A stretch of DNA of 64,000 nt from positions 4,774,001 through 4,838,000 of the forward strand of contig NZ_CP045118.1 of the NCBI RefSeq assembly GCF_009189165.1, given 5' to 3'. This document shows, piece by piece, positions 18,744 through 28,848 of the stretch; position 1 is the first letter of the stretch; the number at the start of each line of letters is the position of its first letter. The stretch comes from Pseudomonas sp. SCB32. GTDB taxonomy: Bacteria > Pseudomonadota > Gammaproteobacteria > Pseudomonadales > Pseudomonadaceae. Under the pieces are notes generated by a model, which did not search any database, had not been told where the DNA came from, and saw only the letters and a program-made list of their open reading frames with translations. The position numbers and the translations under genes are program-made.

Positions 18744-20606
18744 TTAGATCCACAGCTTCTTGAAGTCGCGGCCGCCGAAGATCAGGTTGACCATCGCACG
18801 GGTGACCAGAATGGCCGTGAACATCGAGGTGATAATGCCGAGGGACATGGTCACGGCGAAGCCTTTCACCGGGCCGGTGCCCATGGCGTAGAGGATGCCG
18901 CCGACCAGCAGCGAGGTCAGGTTGGCGTCGATGATCGCGGTGAAGGCACGGTTGAAGCCCTCATGGATCGCGCGCTGCGCCGACATGCCCGCCGCCAGCT
19001 CCTCGCGTATCCGCGAGAAGATCAGCACGTTGGCGTCCACCGCCATACCCATGGTCAGCACGATACCCGCGATACCCGGCAGGGTCAGGGTCGCACCGAG
19101 GATCGACATCAGCGCCACCAGCATGACCATGTTGAAGGCCAGGGCGACGGTGGCGATCACGCCGAAGAAGCGGTAGATGACGATGATGAACAGGGACACG
19201 AAGACCATGCCCCACAGGGACGCATCGACACCCTTGGCGATGTTGTCCGCACCCAGGCTCGGACCGATGGTGCGCTCTTCGGCGAAGTACATCGGCGCAG
19301 CCAGGCCACCAGCGCGCAGCAGCAGGGCCAGCTCCGAGGACTCGCCCGGAGCGTCCAGGCCAGTGATGCGGAACTGATTACCCAGCGGCGACTGGATGGT
19401 CGCCAGGCTGATGATTTTCTTCTCTTCCTTGAACGCCGGAACAGCGACGTCCTGTTCGACGCCGTCGACCACCTGCTTGGTATAGCGAGTGATCGGCTTC
19501 TGCTCGATGAACACCACCGCCATGCTGCGGCCGACGTTATTGCGGGTCGCGCGGTTCATCAGCTCGCCGCCATGGCCATCCAGACGGATATTCACCTGCG
19601 GACGGCCGTTCTCGTCGAAGCTGGCGCTGGCGTCGGTGACCTGGTCACCGGTGATGATCACGCCACGCTCCAGGGTGGCCGGCGGACGACGCGGCTCACG
19701 GAACTCGAAGGTCTCGGTGGCGGACTTGATCGCATCCGGCTCGGCGGCCAGGCGGAACTCGAGGTTGGCGGTCTTGCCGAGGATACGCTTGGCTTCTGCG
19801 GTGTCCTGCACGCCCGGCAGCTCGACGACGATACGGTTGGCGCCCTGGCGCTGAACCAGCGGCTCGGAAACGCCCAGCTCGTTCACGCGGTTGCGGACGG
19901 TGGTGAGGTTCTGCTTGATCGAGTACTCACGGATTTCCGCCAGCTTCGCCGGGGTCATGCCCAGGCGCAGTACCTGCATGCCGGTGCGCTCGCTCTGGGA
20001 AACTGCGAAATCGCGATAATCCTTGGCAATGATGGACTTGGCCTTGTCCAGGTCGGCCTCTTCGGTGAAGCCCAGCTGGATGTCGCCATCCTGCGCCGGC
20101 AGGCTGCGGTAGCGCACGCGCTCCTTGCGCAGGGCACTCTTGATTTCGCTTTCGTAGACCTTCATGCGGGCGTCCACGGCCTTGTCCATGTCCACTTCCA
20201 GCAGGAAGTGCACACCACCGGACAGGTCGAGACCCAGCTTCATCGGGTGGGCGGCGATGTTGCGCAGCCAGTTCGGCGTGGTCTGCGCCAGGTTCAGGGC
20301 GACCACGTAATCGTCACCCAGAGCACGACGGACGATGTCCTTGGCCGGCAGTTGGTCTTCCTGCTTGACCAGGCGGATCAGACCGTTGTTCTTGCCGAGA
20401 CTGCCCGCCTTGACGGCGATACCCGCATCGGTCAGCGCCTTGCTGGCCTTATCCAGATCGGCCTGCGATATCTGCAGCGCGGTACTCGCACCACTGATCT
20501 GCACGGCCGGGTCATCCGGGTAGAGGTTGGGTGCGGAATAGATGAAACCGACGGCCAGGACCGCCAGGATCAGCAGATACTTCCACAGGGGATACTTGTT
20601 GAGCAT
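18744..20606 (-). CDS. secD: Protein translocase subunit SecD
   Basis: SecD is the larger RND-like partner of SecF in the inner membrane. The 620-aa product starts with a membrane span (LWKYLLILAVLAVGFIYSAPN). It continues with the periplasmic P1 domain, including LGLDLSGGVHFLLEVDMDKAV and NRVNELGVSEPLVQRQGANR. The transmembrane domain has GIVLTMGMAVDANVLIFSRIREE, the conserved proton-pathway region. The length and order yajC-secD-secF are standard. Confidence 0.98.
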   Translation of the reverse strand: MLNKYPLWKYLLILAVLAVGFIYSAPNLYPDDPAVQISGASTALQISQADLDKASKALTDAGIAVKAGSLGKNNGLIRLVKQEDQLPAKDIVRRALGDDYVVALNLAQTTPNWLRNIAAHPMKLGLDLSGGVHFLLEVDMDKAVDARMKVYESEIKSALRKERVRYRSLPAQDGDIQLGFTEEADLDKAKSIIAKDYRDFAVSQSERTGMQVLRLGMTPAKLAEIREYSIKQNLTTVRNRVNELGVSEPLVQRQGANRIVVELPGVQDTAEAKRILGKTANLEFRLAAEPDAIKSATETFEFREPRRPPATLERGVIITGDQVTDASASFDENGRPQVNIRLDGHGGELMNRATRNNVGRSMAVVFIEQKPITRYTKQVVDGVEQDVAVPAFKEEKKIISLATIQSPLGNQFRITGLDAPGESSELALLLRAGGLAAPMYFAEERTIGPSLGADNIAKGVDASLWGMVFVSLFIIVIYRFFGVIATVALAFNMVMLVALMSILGATLTLPGIAGIVLTMGMAVDANVLIFSRIREELAAGMSAQRAIHEGFNRAFTAIIDANLTSLLVGGILYAMGTGPVKGFAVTMSLGIITSMFTAILVTRAMVNLIFGGRDFKKLWI

Positions 20607-20670
20607 GACACCGCCCGTTATGACGCGGGGCGCATCATGCGCCCCGTCGATTGGGTTTCTGTTGGTTGGC

Positions 20671-21012
20671 TCAGATGGCCTTCAGCGTGCCTTTCGGCAG
20701 GGTCGCGGCGATTGCGCCCTTCTGGAACTTCAGCTCGACGCTGTCGGAGACTTCGACCACGACGAAATCGTCAGCGACCTTGGTCACCTTGCCGGCGATA
20801 CCCGCGGAAGTGACAACTTCGTCACCCTTCTGCAGGCCGGCGATCAGGTTTTTGTGCTCCTTGGAACGCTTGGCCTGGGGACGCCAGATCATCAGGTAGA
20901 AGATGACCAGGAAACCGACCAGGAACACCCACTCGAAGCCGGTGCCAGCCGGGCCGGCAGCGGCGGCGGGAGCTGCAGCGTCAGCGAAGGCCGCGGGAAT
21001 TAGAAAGCTCAT
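20671..21012 (-). CDS. yajC: Preprotein translocase accessory subunit YajC
   Basis: YajC is a small bitopic inner-membrane protein that associates with SecDF. The 113-aa product has an Ala-rich N-terminus (FADAAAPAAAAGPAG), one span (FEWVFLVGFLVIFYLMIWRP), and a basic cytoplasmic tail, QAKRSKEHKNLIAGLQKGDEV. It is 64 bp upstream of secD and 36 bp downstream of tgt, the conserved queA-tgt-yajC-secDF order. Confidence 0.96.
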   Translation of the reverse strand: MSFLIPAAFADAAAPAAAAGPAGTGFEWVFLVGFLVIFYLMIWRPQAKRSKEHKNLIAGLQKGDEVVTSAGIAGKVTKVADDFVVVEVSDSVELKFQKGAIAATLPKGTLKAI

Positions 21013-21048
21013 TGGAAACTCCTGTCACAAAGCTTTTTCGATGAAAGG

Positions 21049-22179
<1,131 letters not shown>

Positions 22180-23223
22180 TCAGTCCTCGGGGCCGCGCGG
22201 TGCCGGATTGCGGGTGATGAACATCGCATCGCCGTAGCTGAAGAAGCGATAGCCCTGCTCCACCGCGGCCGCATAGGCGGCCATGGTCTCCGGGTAGCCG
22301 GCGAAGGCCGAAACCAGCATCAGCAGCGTGGATTCGGGCAGATGGAAATTGGTGACCAGGGCATCGACCACATGAAAGGGCCGGCCCGGGAAGATGAAGA
22401 TGTCGGTGTCACCGCTGAAGGGCTTGAGCACGCCATCGCGGGCGGCGCTCTCCAGCGAACGCACGCTGGTGGTGCCAACAGCGACGACCCGACCGCCGCG
22501 CGCCTTGCAGGCGGCCACGGCGTCGACCACGTCCTGGCTCACTTCCAGCCATTCGTGGTGCATATGGTGGTCTTCGATGCGCTCCACGCGCACCGGCTGG
22601 AAAGTACCCGCGCCGACATGCAGGGTGACGAAAGCGGTATCCACACCCTTGGCGCGAATCGACTCCAGCAGCGCCTCGTCGAAGTGCAGACCGGCAGTGG
22701 GCGCCGCCACGGCACCTGCACGCTCGGCGTAGACGGTCTGGTAGCGCTCGCGATCCGAATCCTCGTCCGGGCGATCGATATAGGGCGGCAGCGGCATATG
22801 GCCGACGCGCTCCAGCAGCGGCAGCACGTCCTCGGTGAAGCCCAGCTCGAACAGCGCGTCATGGCGCTGCAGCATCACGGCCTCGCCACCGCCGTCGATG
22901 AGTATCTTCGATCCCGGCTTGGGCGATTTGCTGGAACGCACATGGGCCAGCACACGGTGACTGTCCAGCACGCGCTCGACGAGGATTTCCAGCTTGCCGC
23001 CGGAGGCCTTCTGGCCGAACAGGCGAGCAGGAATCACCCGGGTGTTGTTGAACACCATCAGGTCACCTGGCTGGAGGAAGCCGAGAACATCGGCGAATTG
23101 CCGATGGCTGAGCTCGCCGCTCGGACCATGCAGCACCAGCAAGCGGCTGGCGCGGCGTTCGGCGAGCGGATGGCGGGCGATCAACGCCTCGGGCAGATCG
23201 AAATGAAAGTCAGCGACACGCAT
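22180..23223 (-). CDS. queA: S-adenosylmethionine:tRNA ribosyltransferase-isomerase
   Basis: QueA transfers the ribosyl part of SAM to preQ1 in tRNA, making epoxyqueuosine. The 347-aa product starts [19 protein letters not shown] and shows [38 protein letters not shown] and [13 protein letters not shown], all strong family motifs. It heads the queA-tgt-yajC-secD-secF run and is divergent from the tRNA-Leu gene about 100 bp away. Confidence 0.98.
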   Translation of the reverse strand: MRVADFHFDLPEALIARHPLAERRASRLLVLHGPSGELSHRQFADVLGFLQPGDLMVFNNTRVIPARLFGQKASGGKLEILVERVLDSHRVLAHVRSSKSPKPGSKILIDGGGEAVMLQRHDALFELGFTEDVLPLLERVGHMPLPPYIDRPDEDSDRERYQTVYAERAGAVAAPTAGLHFDEALLESIRAKGVDTAFVTLHVGAGTFQPVRVERIEDHHMHHEWLEVSQDVVDAVAACKARGGRVVAVGTTSVRSLESAARDGVLKPFSGDTDIFIFPGRPFHVVDALVTNFHLPESTLLMLVSAFAGYPETMAAYAAAVEQGYRFFSYGDAMFITRNPAPRGPED

Positions 23224-23289
23224 GGAGGGGGCTATCTCGAAGGGCCGGCTATCTTACTGGAAATGCCAAATTCTGACCAATCGAGCGGA

Positions 23290-23318
23290 TTGACCGATGC
23301 AGAGCGCCTCCCTATACT
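23290..23318 (+). promoter_or_regulatory. Promoter of tRNA-Leu
   Basis: -35 TTGACC (23290-23295) and -10 TATACT (23313-23318) have the ideal 17-bp spacer. The following TCGCCGCC is a GC-rich discriminator as found at stringently controlled stable-RNA promoters. Transcription would start about 6 bp before the mature tRNA. Confidence 0.85.
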
Positions 23319-23329
23319 TCGCCGCCATT

Positions 23330-23416
23330 GCCTCGGTGGCGGAATCGGTAGACGCGGCGGATTCAAAATCCGTTTCTGGCGACAGAGTGAGAGTTCGAGT
23401 CTCTCCCGGGGCACCA
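23330..23416 (+). tRNA. tRNA-Leu (anticodon CAA)
   Basis: The 87-nt gene folds as a class II tRNA. The acceptor stem is GCCTCGG with CCGGGGC (one G-U pair), discriminator A and encoded CCA at 23414-23416. The anticodon stem-loop GCGGA-TTCAAAA-TCCGT gives anticodon CAA (reads UUG). A long variable arm (TTCTGGCGACAGAG region) is typical of tRNA-Leu. The T-arm GAGAG-TTCGAGT-CTCTC is perfect. It lies downstream of a strong promoter and before a terminator, so it is a single-gene unit. Confidence 0.98.
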
Positions 23417-23450
23417 CCTGACACGTTGAACAACATGCCAGGACACCACT

Positions 23451-23477
23451 AAAAGCCGGCCTTAGAGCCGGTTTTTT
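23451..23477 (+). terminator. Terminator of tRNA-Leu
   Basis: Stem GCCGGC / GCCGG with a CTTAGA loop flanked by AAAA and TTTTTT, 35 bp after the tRNA. It may also act on the minus strand for the pilin operon ending at 23664. Confidence 0.85.
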
Positions 23478-23663
23478 GTTGCCTGCGATTTATAGGGATT
23501 CAAGCCTGCAGATATTGCGGGCGCCCCTGCCCTTTCGCGCAGGGAAGCGCACCTCGATCATGCGGAATGGGGAAGACACTGACTCTGACCGCGTTGGCCA
23601 CGGACGCGCCGAGAGTCGCCTCCGCGATTAGCCTGCGGTATATCGCACTCGCCCCGGCGCGCG
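23478..23663. other. Intergenic gap between tRNA-Leu and the pilin operon
   Basis: No gene, promoter or clear repeat was seen in these 186 bases. No second copy of the tRNA 3' end was found here or beyond pilE. Confidence 0.6.
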
Positions 23664-24167
23664 TTACGAGCAACTGCCATTGGTGGTCTTGCTGACGTAA
23701 GCGCGTCCCGTGGCATCGACTTGCACTACCCGTTCCTGCGAACCCACGGTGGGCGTAGCCCGGCAGACAGTGATAGTCGCCTGGGTATTACCGACACCGG
23801 ACGGCTGGAAGTCTATCTTCGCGGCGGTGGAGGTGACCTTGAAGCCACCCGGCGCCGCGGCATGTTTCTGGATCACCGAGCCACCACTGAGAATGATCCA
23901 ACCCTGCTCCCAACCGCCACTGGCGAGACAGGTGCTGCCATTACTGGACACGCACATCGACGTCACCGCATTGCGCTTGATTGCCTCGCTGCGCCCCAGC
24001 GCCACGCCAGCAACCAAGTCATTGGCGCTGGCGGTGAGCTTGCCGGACAGCGTCGCGTCGGTGAACGACGGTACGGCGAGGGAAAGCAGAACCGCCGCCA
24101 CCGCAATGGTGACCATCAGCTCGAGCAGAGTGAAGCCCTTGGAGGCTCGGCGAAAGACCATTGCCAT
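23664..24167 (-). CDS. GspH/FimT-type minor pseudopilin (FimT/FimU-like)
   Basis: This is a type IV pilus minor pilin of the GspH/FimT family. The start at 24167 (GGAG five bases upstream) gives 167 aa. It begins MAMVFRRASKGFTLLELMV, with the prepilin peptidase site G|FTLLE and Glu at +5. The long hydrophobic helix is TIAVAAVLLSLAVPSF. The GspH-like C-terminal domain has GRSEAIKRNAVTSMCVSS and paired cysteines near the end. It is the last gene of the operon, 10 bp after pilY1. In PAO1 the homologous fimU is first in the cluster, so the position is unusual. FimT versus FimU cannot be settled without a tree. Confidence 0.88.
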   Translation of the reverse strand: MAMVFRRASKGFTLLELMVTIAVAAVLLSLAVPSFTDATLSGKLTASANDLVAGVALGRSEAIKRNAVTSMCVSSNGSTCLASGGWEQGWIILSGGSVIQKHAAAPGGFKVTSTAAKIDFQPSGVGNTQATITVCRATPTVGSQERVVQVDATGRAYVSKTTNGSCS

Positions 24168-24176
24168 CCCCACTCC

Positions 24177-27100
24177 TTATTGCTCGATGTTCCAGAACAC
24201 CCAGGACTTCGGCCGGATGCTGGCTGCCGGCGGCTTGGCTTCACAGCCCTGCAGCGAAGAATCGGTCGCGCAGTCGCCACCACCGATGATGAACGGCTTC
24301 TGCGTGCCATCATCCAGTATCACGATGCCTGCCACCGGCGACGGCGCAAGCCCCCCGCCGGAAATCACCGAGAAACGGTCTCCGGTGGAGCCAGCGGCAT
24401 TCTTGTAGTTGATATCGTAGTTGCGCGCCGTCCCGAGGCTGACGCAACTGGTCGCGCTCGCCACCGCAGGCTGGTGGGTACTGAAAATAATGGTATCGAA
24501 CAACACCAGCGCCGAGGTCACGACCTGTTCTGTTGGCTGTAGCGCCAGGTACCAGCCCTTCGGCTTGGTCGCCAGATCGGCGGCCGACGGCGTTGCGCTG
24601 GTGGTGATGGCCAGCAACGATGCGTTACAGATCACATTGGCGCCGCAGGTGGCATTCTCGGAAGTCAGCCAGGTCGAGTCGGCGGGATTGTCACGCAGGC
24701 TGTAGAACCGGTTGGACACTGCGGCGGCAGAGGTATAGCTGAGGAGCGGTTTCTCCCGATCCCCCGAACCGAGCGCGATCACATACTGGCCATTGGAGAC
24801 CGCCACTTCAGGGCCATACATGAACTTGCGATTCGCCGTGCAGCTGGACGCAGTGTCGCATCCCAGCGAGGCAATCTTGGTCATGGTCCAGTTGGCCGGC
24901 GCAGTGTTACCGAAGGCGCTGGCGGCATTGACGCCGGAAAGACGATAGACATTGCCTCCCAGATCCGCGGCATAGCCATACATCGCTTGACCATTGTTAT
25001 CGGTCACCATGGTCACGTCACCAACAACTCCACGGTCAGTGGTGAAGGTATTGAGCAGCGCGCCGGTATCGGCGTCCATCAGATAGATCTTGTTGCCCTT
25101 GTTACTGGAGATGCAGGTATTGGGATCATTGTCCTCACAGGCATCGTAGCCCCCGCCCATCGCCAGTATCGTGCTCGTGCCACTGTTGTAGCCGGCCGCC
25201 GTGAAGGCTTTTGGCGTGGCCCAGGTCTGTCCGATACCACTGAAACCGGAGCTGCAGCCCGTGTCGTTGGTCATATTGGGGCAGCCGAGCTTCCACTTCA
25301 AAGTCGGGCTGGCTGTGGAGGACGAAACGTCAAATGCATAGATCGACCGCCCACCACGGCGCATGGCGGCGTATATCCAGGTACTGCCGTTCTGCTGCAC
25401 CGTGCTGACCGAACCATCCATACCGTAGGACTTGGGCTGGGGCGTGGGCGTACCGGTGGTATGGCCGGGGAAGCTGATGGTCACAGCGTTATCGCGCAGC
25501 CGCTTGATGCTTGGGTAGAACTCAGGCGGCATGAACGACCAGAGTTCGCTACCGGGAGTCACCGAGCCGATGTTGCCAGTACGGTTGCCGTTGATGGCGT
25601 GGAGCAGGCCATCGTTCCCACCGTAGTAGACCACCACCTTGGGATTCGTCTGGTTTCCATAGTTGATGGCTGCCGGACGCGAATGCACGATATCACCGTG
25701 CACCGAGGGACGCATTTCGGTGAGGTTGCCGTTGGTATTTTCGTCCTGATTGTCAGCACCCAATGCCCAGCTGATGATATTGCTGCGCTCAGTGGCATCC
25801 GCCGCCCCCAGCAATGCCTGAGTTATGGCTGCGTTGCTGGTATTGAAATCGGTGAGCGTGGTGCACCCAGTCAGCGGGCAGGTCTTCATCGTGCGGGTAG
25901 AGGCCTGACGCAGCATGTAGGCCTGCGCCCCTTTTTCCACGATATTGCCATCCGGATAGTTGGAAACGTCCGAGTTCAGTACCGTCAGGCAATTGCCTTG
26001 CGGCTTGAAGGTCCAGTAACTGTCCGTGGTGGTAGGCGTCCAGAAGCTCCTGGCGCACTCGGTAATGAAACCGGTAGCACTGTTGATCGCACTGTTGCCA
26101 TCGGCATCCACCGTTTGCAATTTGCCGTTGACCATCCCCAGTTTGTACTGCTTGAGGTTACCTGCCCAGCGCGGGAAGGAGTCAGCATCAGGGCGGAACA
26201 TGCCGACGAATACCTGGTTCAGGTAGGTGCTCTGGGTATTAACGCTGACCGGCAATGTGACGGACGCGAATACACTGTTGGTTGCCTGAATCTCGGAGAA
26301 GATGGCATTCAATGCGTCGGAGATCTGGGTACCGGAAGCCGTCACGTCAAAATATTTGCCACCGCTGACGTTGGCCATGCTCTTGAGCAACGCCGTCCAG
26401 CCCGGCCCCTGGCCCGTGGTGACCTTGTCGATATCCACCGTATAGGTGGTGATCCCCAGGGTGCTCTTCTTCATGAAGCGCGCCCATTCGTCGGCCATGT
26501 TGTCCTGGGAGCCACTGGGGGAAATCGGGATAGCAGTGGTATTGCCGCCCGCCGCGCTCAGCGCACTGGTGGCCTGCTTGAGGTCGTTGGTGTTGTCCTG
26601 CGCTGCGCCGTTGCTGATGTAGATGATGAAGTTGTTGGCGCAACCGGTAACGATGGGATTGTTGTAGGGGCTGCCGTTCACTGACGACAGTGCGTTGCCG
26701 CTGAGGGCGTAGATGGCATTGGAAGATGCAGTGCCCGAGTTGTTCCCGGTGTAGTCAGTCTTGACCTTCTGGTTACCGGAGTTGGGCACGCCCGCCGAGT
26801 AGTAAAGCCAGGCCTCCTCCATGGTCTTGCTGATCTTGCCACCGTTGGACTTGTCCGCGCCCACGTCCAGGCTGTTCACCAGGGCCTGGTACTTGGTCTT
26901 GTTGGGAGCATCGAACAGACGAATAGCGGCGCGGACATAGCCACCGTCATCGCCCTTGTTGCCGCCTCCGGACTCGGTGAACATCATCAGACCGACCCGG
27001 AACTTGTTCGCCTGCAGCCCGTTGATCACCGATACCAGTGCAGCCTTCTCGTTAGTGAACGGCGTATTCCAGTTAGCCGTGTTGTCGAGGACGATCAATA

Positions 27101-27239
27101 CGTTGGGGGCATCCGCGGCGTTGGGCGGCGTGCCAACGAACAAATCGATATCGTCGGCGCGAGCCATCGCACCGGCGAGGAGCAGCATGCACAATGCGGA
27201 TACTCGCCCGAGTGCCGAGACATTGTCCTGAGTCTTCAT
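24177..27239 (-). CDS. pilY1: Type IV pilus tip/adhesin protein PilY1
   Basis: PilY1 caps or primes the pilus, and in P. aeruginosa links surface contact to signalling. The start ATG at 27239 (GGAG 7 nt upstream, inside the pilX end) gives 1020 aa with a Sec signal peptide (VSALCMLLLAGAMARA). Residues about 45-370 form a von Willebrand A-like domain (APNVLIVLDNTANWN), but the MIDAS motif is DNTAN rather than DxSxS. The C-terminal PilC/PilY1 beta-propeller shows KVVVYYGGNDGLLHAINGNR and TDNNGQAMYGYAADLGGNVY, the latter aligned with the calcium loop. It is about 140 residues shorter than PAO1 PilY1. No RGD tripeptide was seen. Confidence 0.93.
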   Translation of the reverse strand: MKTQDNVSALGRVSALCMLLLAGAMARADDIDLFVGTPPNAADAPNVLIVLDNTANWNTPFTNEKAALVSVINGLQANKFRVGLMMFTESGGGNKGDDGGYVRAAIRLFDAPNKTKYQALVNSLDVGADKSNGGKISKTMEEAWLYYSAGVPNSGNQKVKTDYTGNNSGTASSNAIYALSGNALSSVNGSPYNNPIVTGCANNFIIYISNGAAQDNTNDLKQATSALSAAGGNTTAIPISPSGSQDNMADEWARFMKKSTLGITTYTVDIDKVTTGQGPGWTALLKSMANVSGGKYFDVTASGTQISDALNAIFSEIQATNSVFASVTLPVSVNTQSTYLNQVFVGMFRPDADSFPRWAGNLKQYKLGMVNGKLQTVDADGNSAINSATGFITECARSFWTPTTTDSYWTFKPQGNCLTVLNSDVSNYPDGNIVEKGAQAYMLRQASTRTMKTCPLTGCTTLTDFNTSNAAITQALLGAADATERSNIISWALGADNQDENTNGNLTEMRPSVHGDIVHSRPAAINYGNQTNPKVVVYYGGNDGLLHAINGNRTGNIGSVTPGSELWSFMPPEFYPSIKRLRDNAVTISFPGHTTGTPTPQPKSYGMDGSVSTVQQNGSTWIYAAMRRGGRSIYAFDVSSSTASPTLKWKLGCPNMTNDTGCSSGFSGIGQTWATPKAFTAAGYNSGTSTILAMGGGYDACEDNDPNTCISSNKGNKIYLMDADTGALLNTFTTDRGVVGDVTMVTDNNGQAMYGYAADLGGNVYRLSGVNAASAFGNTAPANWTMTKIASLGCDTASSCTANRKFMYGPEVAVSNGQYVIALGSGDREKPLLSYTSAAAVSNRFYSLRDNPADSTWLTSENATCGANVICNASLLAITTSATPSAADLATKPKGWYLALQPTEQVVTSALVLFDTIIFSTHQPAVASATSCVSLGTARNYDINYKNAAGSTGDRFSVISGGGLAPSPVAGIVILDDGTQKPFIIGGGDCATDSSLQGCEAKPPAASIRPKSWVFWNIEQ

Positions 27240-27241
27240 AT

Positions 27242-27733
27242 TCATGCTCCGCACGCTGCGAGTTTCTGCGAATCGGTGAGTTGCACACGCACCCCCGAAC
27301 GCACCTTGACTGCCGCACCGCTCACGTTGTCCGTCACCGAGGCATTCAGGGTCCAGGTGGTATTCCAGCTCTGAGTGCACATGTTCTTGGTCCCCATGCC
27401 ACAGAGCGATGAATTGCCAGTCTGCCGCGCACCGCTGCACACCGGTGGCGCCACGATGACCGTATAGTCCGTGACACCGTCGTTGTTGATGTCGACATTG
27501 ATCGGCTGCGTCCCTGTCGGAGTGGTGGCGAAGGACGAACCGATCACTTGCTGGATGCCGACGTTTGCAGCGGCAATGGCCTCATTGCGGAACTGCATGT
27601 TGCCCACCGCTTTCAGGTTGGTTCCGCTCAAGGTGTAGGCACTCCCCACCATCAGCATCAGCATCAACAGCATCACCAGGGTGACCACCAGGGTCGCCCC
27701 CCGCTGCTCCCCCGCCTTACCGTTTGTGCTCAT
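27242..27733 (-). CDS. pilX: Type IV pilus minor pilin PilX
   Basis: PilX is a minor pilin of the priming complex that recruits PilY1. The 163-aa product has an N-terminus of the PilX type (QRGATLVVTLVMLLMLMLMVGSA), where the usual Phe-Thr-Leu-Glu of pilins is replaced by ATLVV. It lacks the +5 glutamate typical of major pilins. The C-terminal part has several cysteines (VCSGARQTGNSSLCG, MCTQSW, LAACGA). The start codon overlaps the pilW stop, and its stop is 2 bp from the pilY1 start, indicating one translationally coupled unit. Confidence 0.92.
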   Translation of the reverse strand: MSTNGKAGEQRGATLVVTLVMLLMLMLMVGSAYTLSGTNLKAVGNMQFRNEAIAAANVGIQQVIGSSFATTPTGTQPINVDINNDGVTDYTVIVAPPVCSGARQTGNSSLCGMGTKNMCTQSWNTTWTLNASVTDNVSGAAVKVRSGVRVQLTDSQKLAACGA

Positions 27734-28848
27734 GGCGTCTGCCTCCTGCGGGACACGTTCACCAACGCTGCGCTGGAAGTGAACAGGTGCCGCTTGTAGC
27801 TATCGGTGAACGGCCCGAGGGTGGCGCCCCCAAGGGCATACGTCTTGTCCGAGGTGTAGCCCGGCGCCACCGAACGGCTGCGCACCAGGACATAGAGCTT
27901 GGCTTCCACGACATTCATGAGGTCCGCCAGCGCACAGGAGCCTGCACCGCAATGGATGAAGCTGCCGTCCGCCGTCCCATCACCACGATTGGTCGGTGAA
28001 GTCTGGTTGGTGGGGTCGGTCCAGATAATCGCCTGGTCGTATCGCACGGCGCCGCCGGTCTTACTGATGTTGTCGATCCCCAGCTCGACGCGGAACGCCT
28101 CGATGCCCTCGATGAGTGGCACCGCCGCCTGCTGGCCGGTGACGGGCGTAGCGCCGCCAGAAGAGTCGAACTGCGAGCGCATCAGTGTGGGAATGCCATC
28201 TCCCGGCGTTACCGCATAAGTGCGCACGTAATAGATGTCGGTAACGTACTTTCGACTCTCAGCCAGGGCGAGGCAGTCGCGCTGATGCAGGACGAATCCG
28301 CCCGTGCCGAACACATAGGAGGAGGCCGGCTCGGTGCTGCAGGATGAAACCTGGAAATACACCTTACCCGCCGTAGAAGCCTCGCAGTTACCAACACCCG
28401 GAGAACAGGTAGCGACATGCCGGACCACCAGCACATCGGAATTGGTGGCCAGGTTGGTCACTATCCCGGAGCATCCCGCAGGAACCGCCGAAAAGGCCTG
28501 TACGGCGACGCCAAGCACGGCCGTCTTGTCCGCTGCCGTCCAGGTCGAGAAGTCTCCACATACCGGCGGCAGCGCCGCAGGAACGTCAGTCGGAACGTCG
28601 GACCAGGTCAGATCGTCGAACTGTGGGATATAGCCATTCCAGAATCCGGCATGGGACAGGTCTTCCTGCATCAGCTGCACCGCGAACCGACCATTTTCGA
28701 TCAGCGCGTTGGTGTTGGCCATGTCGTCATTGGTTCGACGCAAATTCAGGTAGAGCGACAGGACGCCAACCATGATCAGCAGACCGATGGTCACGGCGAC
28801 CATCATCTCTACCAGGGTGAACCCTCGCTGCTGGACAAGGCGCCTCAT
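27730..28848 (-). CDS. pilW: Type IV pilus minor pilin PilW
   Basis: PilW is a large minor pilin connecting PilVX with the rest of the tip complex. The 372-aa product has a leader MRRLVQQRG followed by FTLVEMMVAVTIGLLIMVGV, with the prepilin cleavage site and Glu +5. The region after the helix, NLRRTNDDMANTNALIENGR, matches the conserved PilW pattern. Cysteine pairs (VCGDFS, GCSGIV, CSPGVGNC) suggest disulphides. It overlaps pilV by 4 bp and pilX by 4 bp. Confidence 0.93.
   Translation of the reverse strand: MRRLVQQRGFTLVEMMVAVTIGLLIMVGVLSLYLNLRRTNDDMANTNALIENGRFAVQLMQEDLSHAGFWNGYIPQFDDLTWSDVPTDVPAALPPVCGDFSTWTAADKTAVLGVAVQAFSAVPAGCSGIVTNLATNSDVLVVRHVATCSPGVGNCEASTAGKVYFQVSSCSTEPASSYVFGTGGFVLHQRDCLALAESRKYVTDIYYVRTYAVTPGDGIPTLMRSQFDSSGGATPVTGQQAAVPLIEGIEAFRVELGIDNISKTGGAVRYDQAIIWTDPTNQTSPTNRGDGTADGSFIHCGAGSCALADLMNVVEAKLYVLVRSRSVAPGYTSDKTYALGGATLGPFTDSYKRHLFTSSAALVNVSRRRQTP

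Noticed and set aside
18585..20813. 742-codon plus-strand ORF opposite secD
   Set aside because: His/Gln/Arg-rich low-complexity shadow of secD with no recognisable fold.
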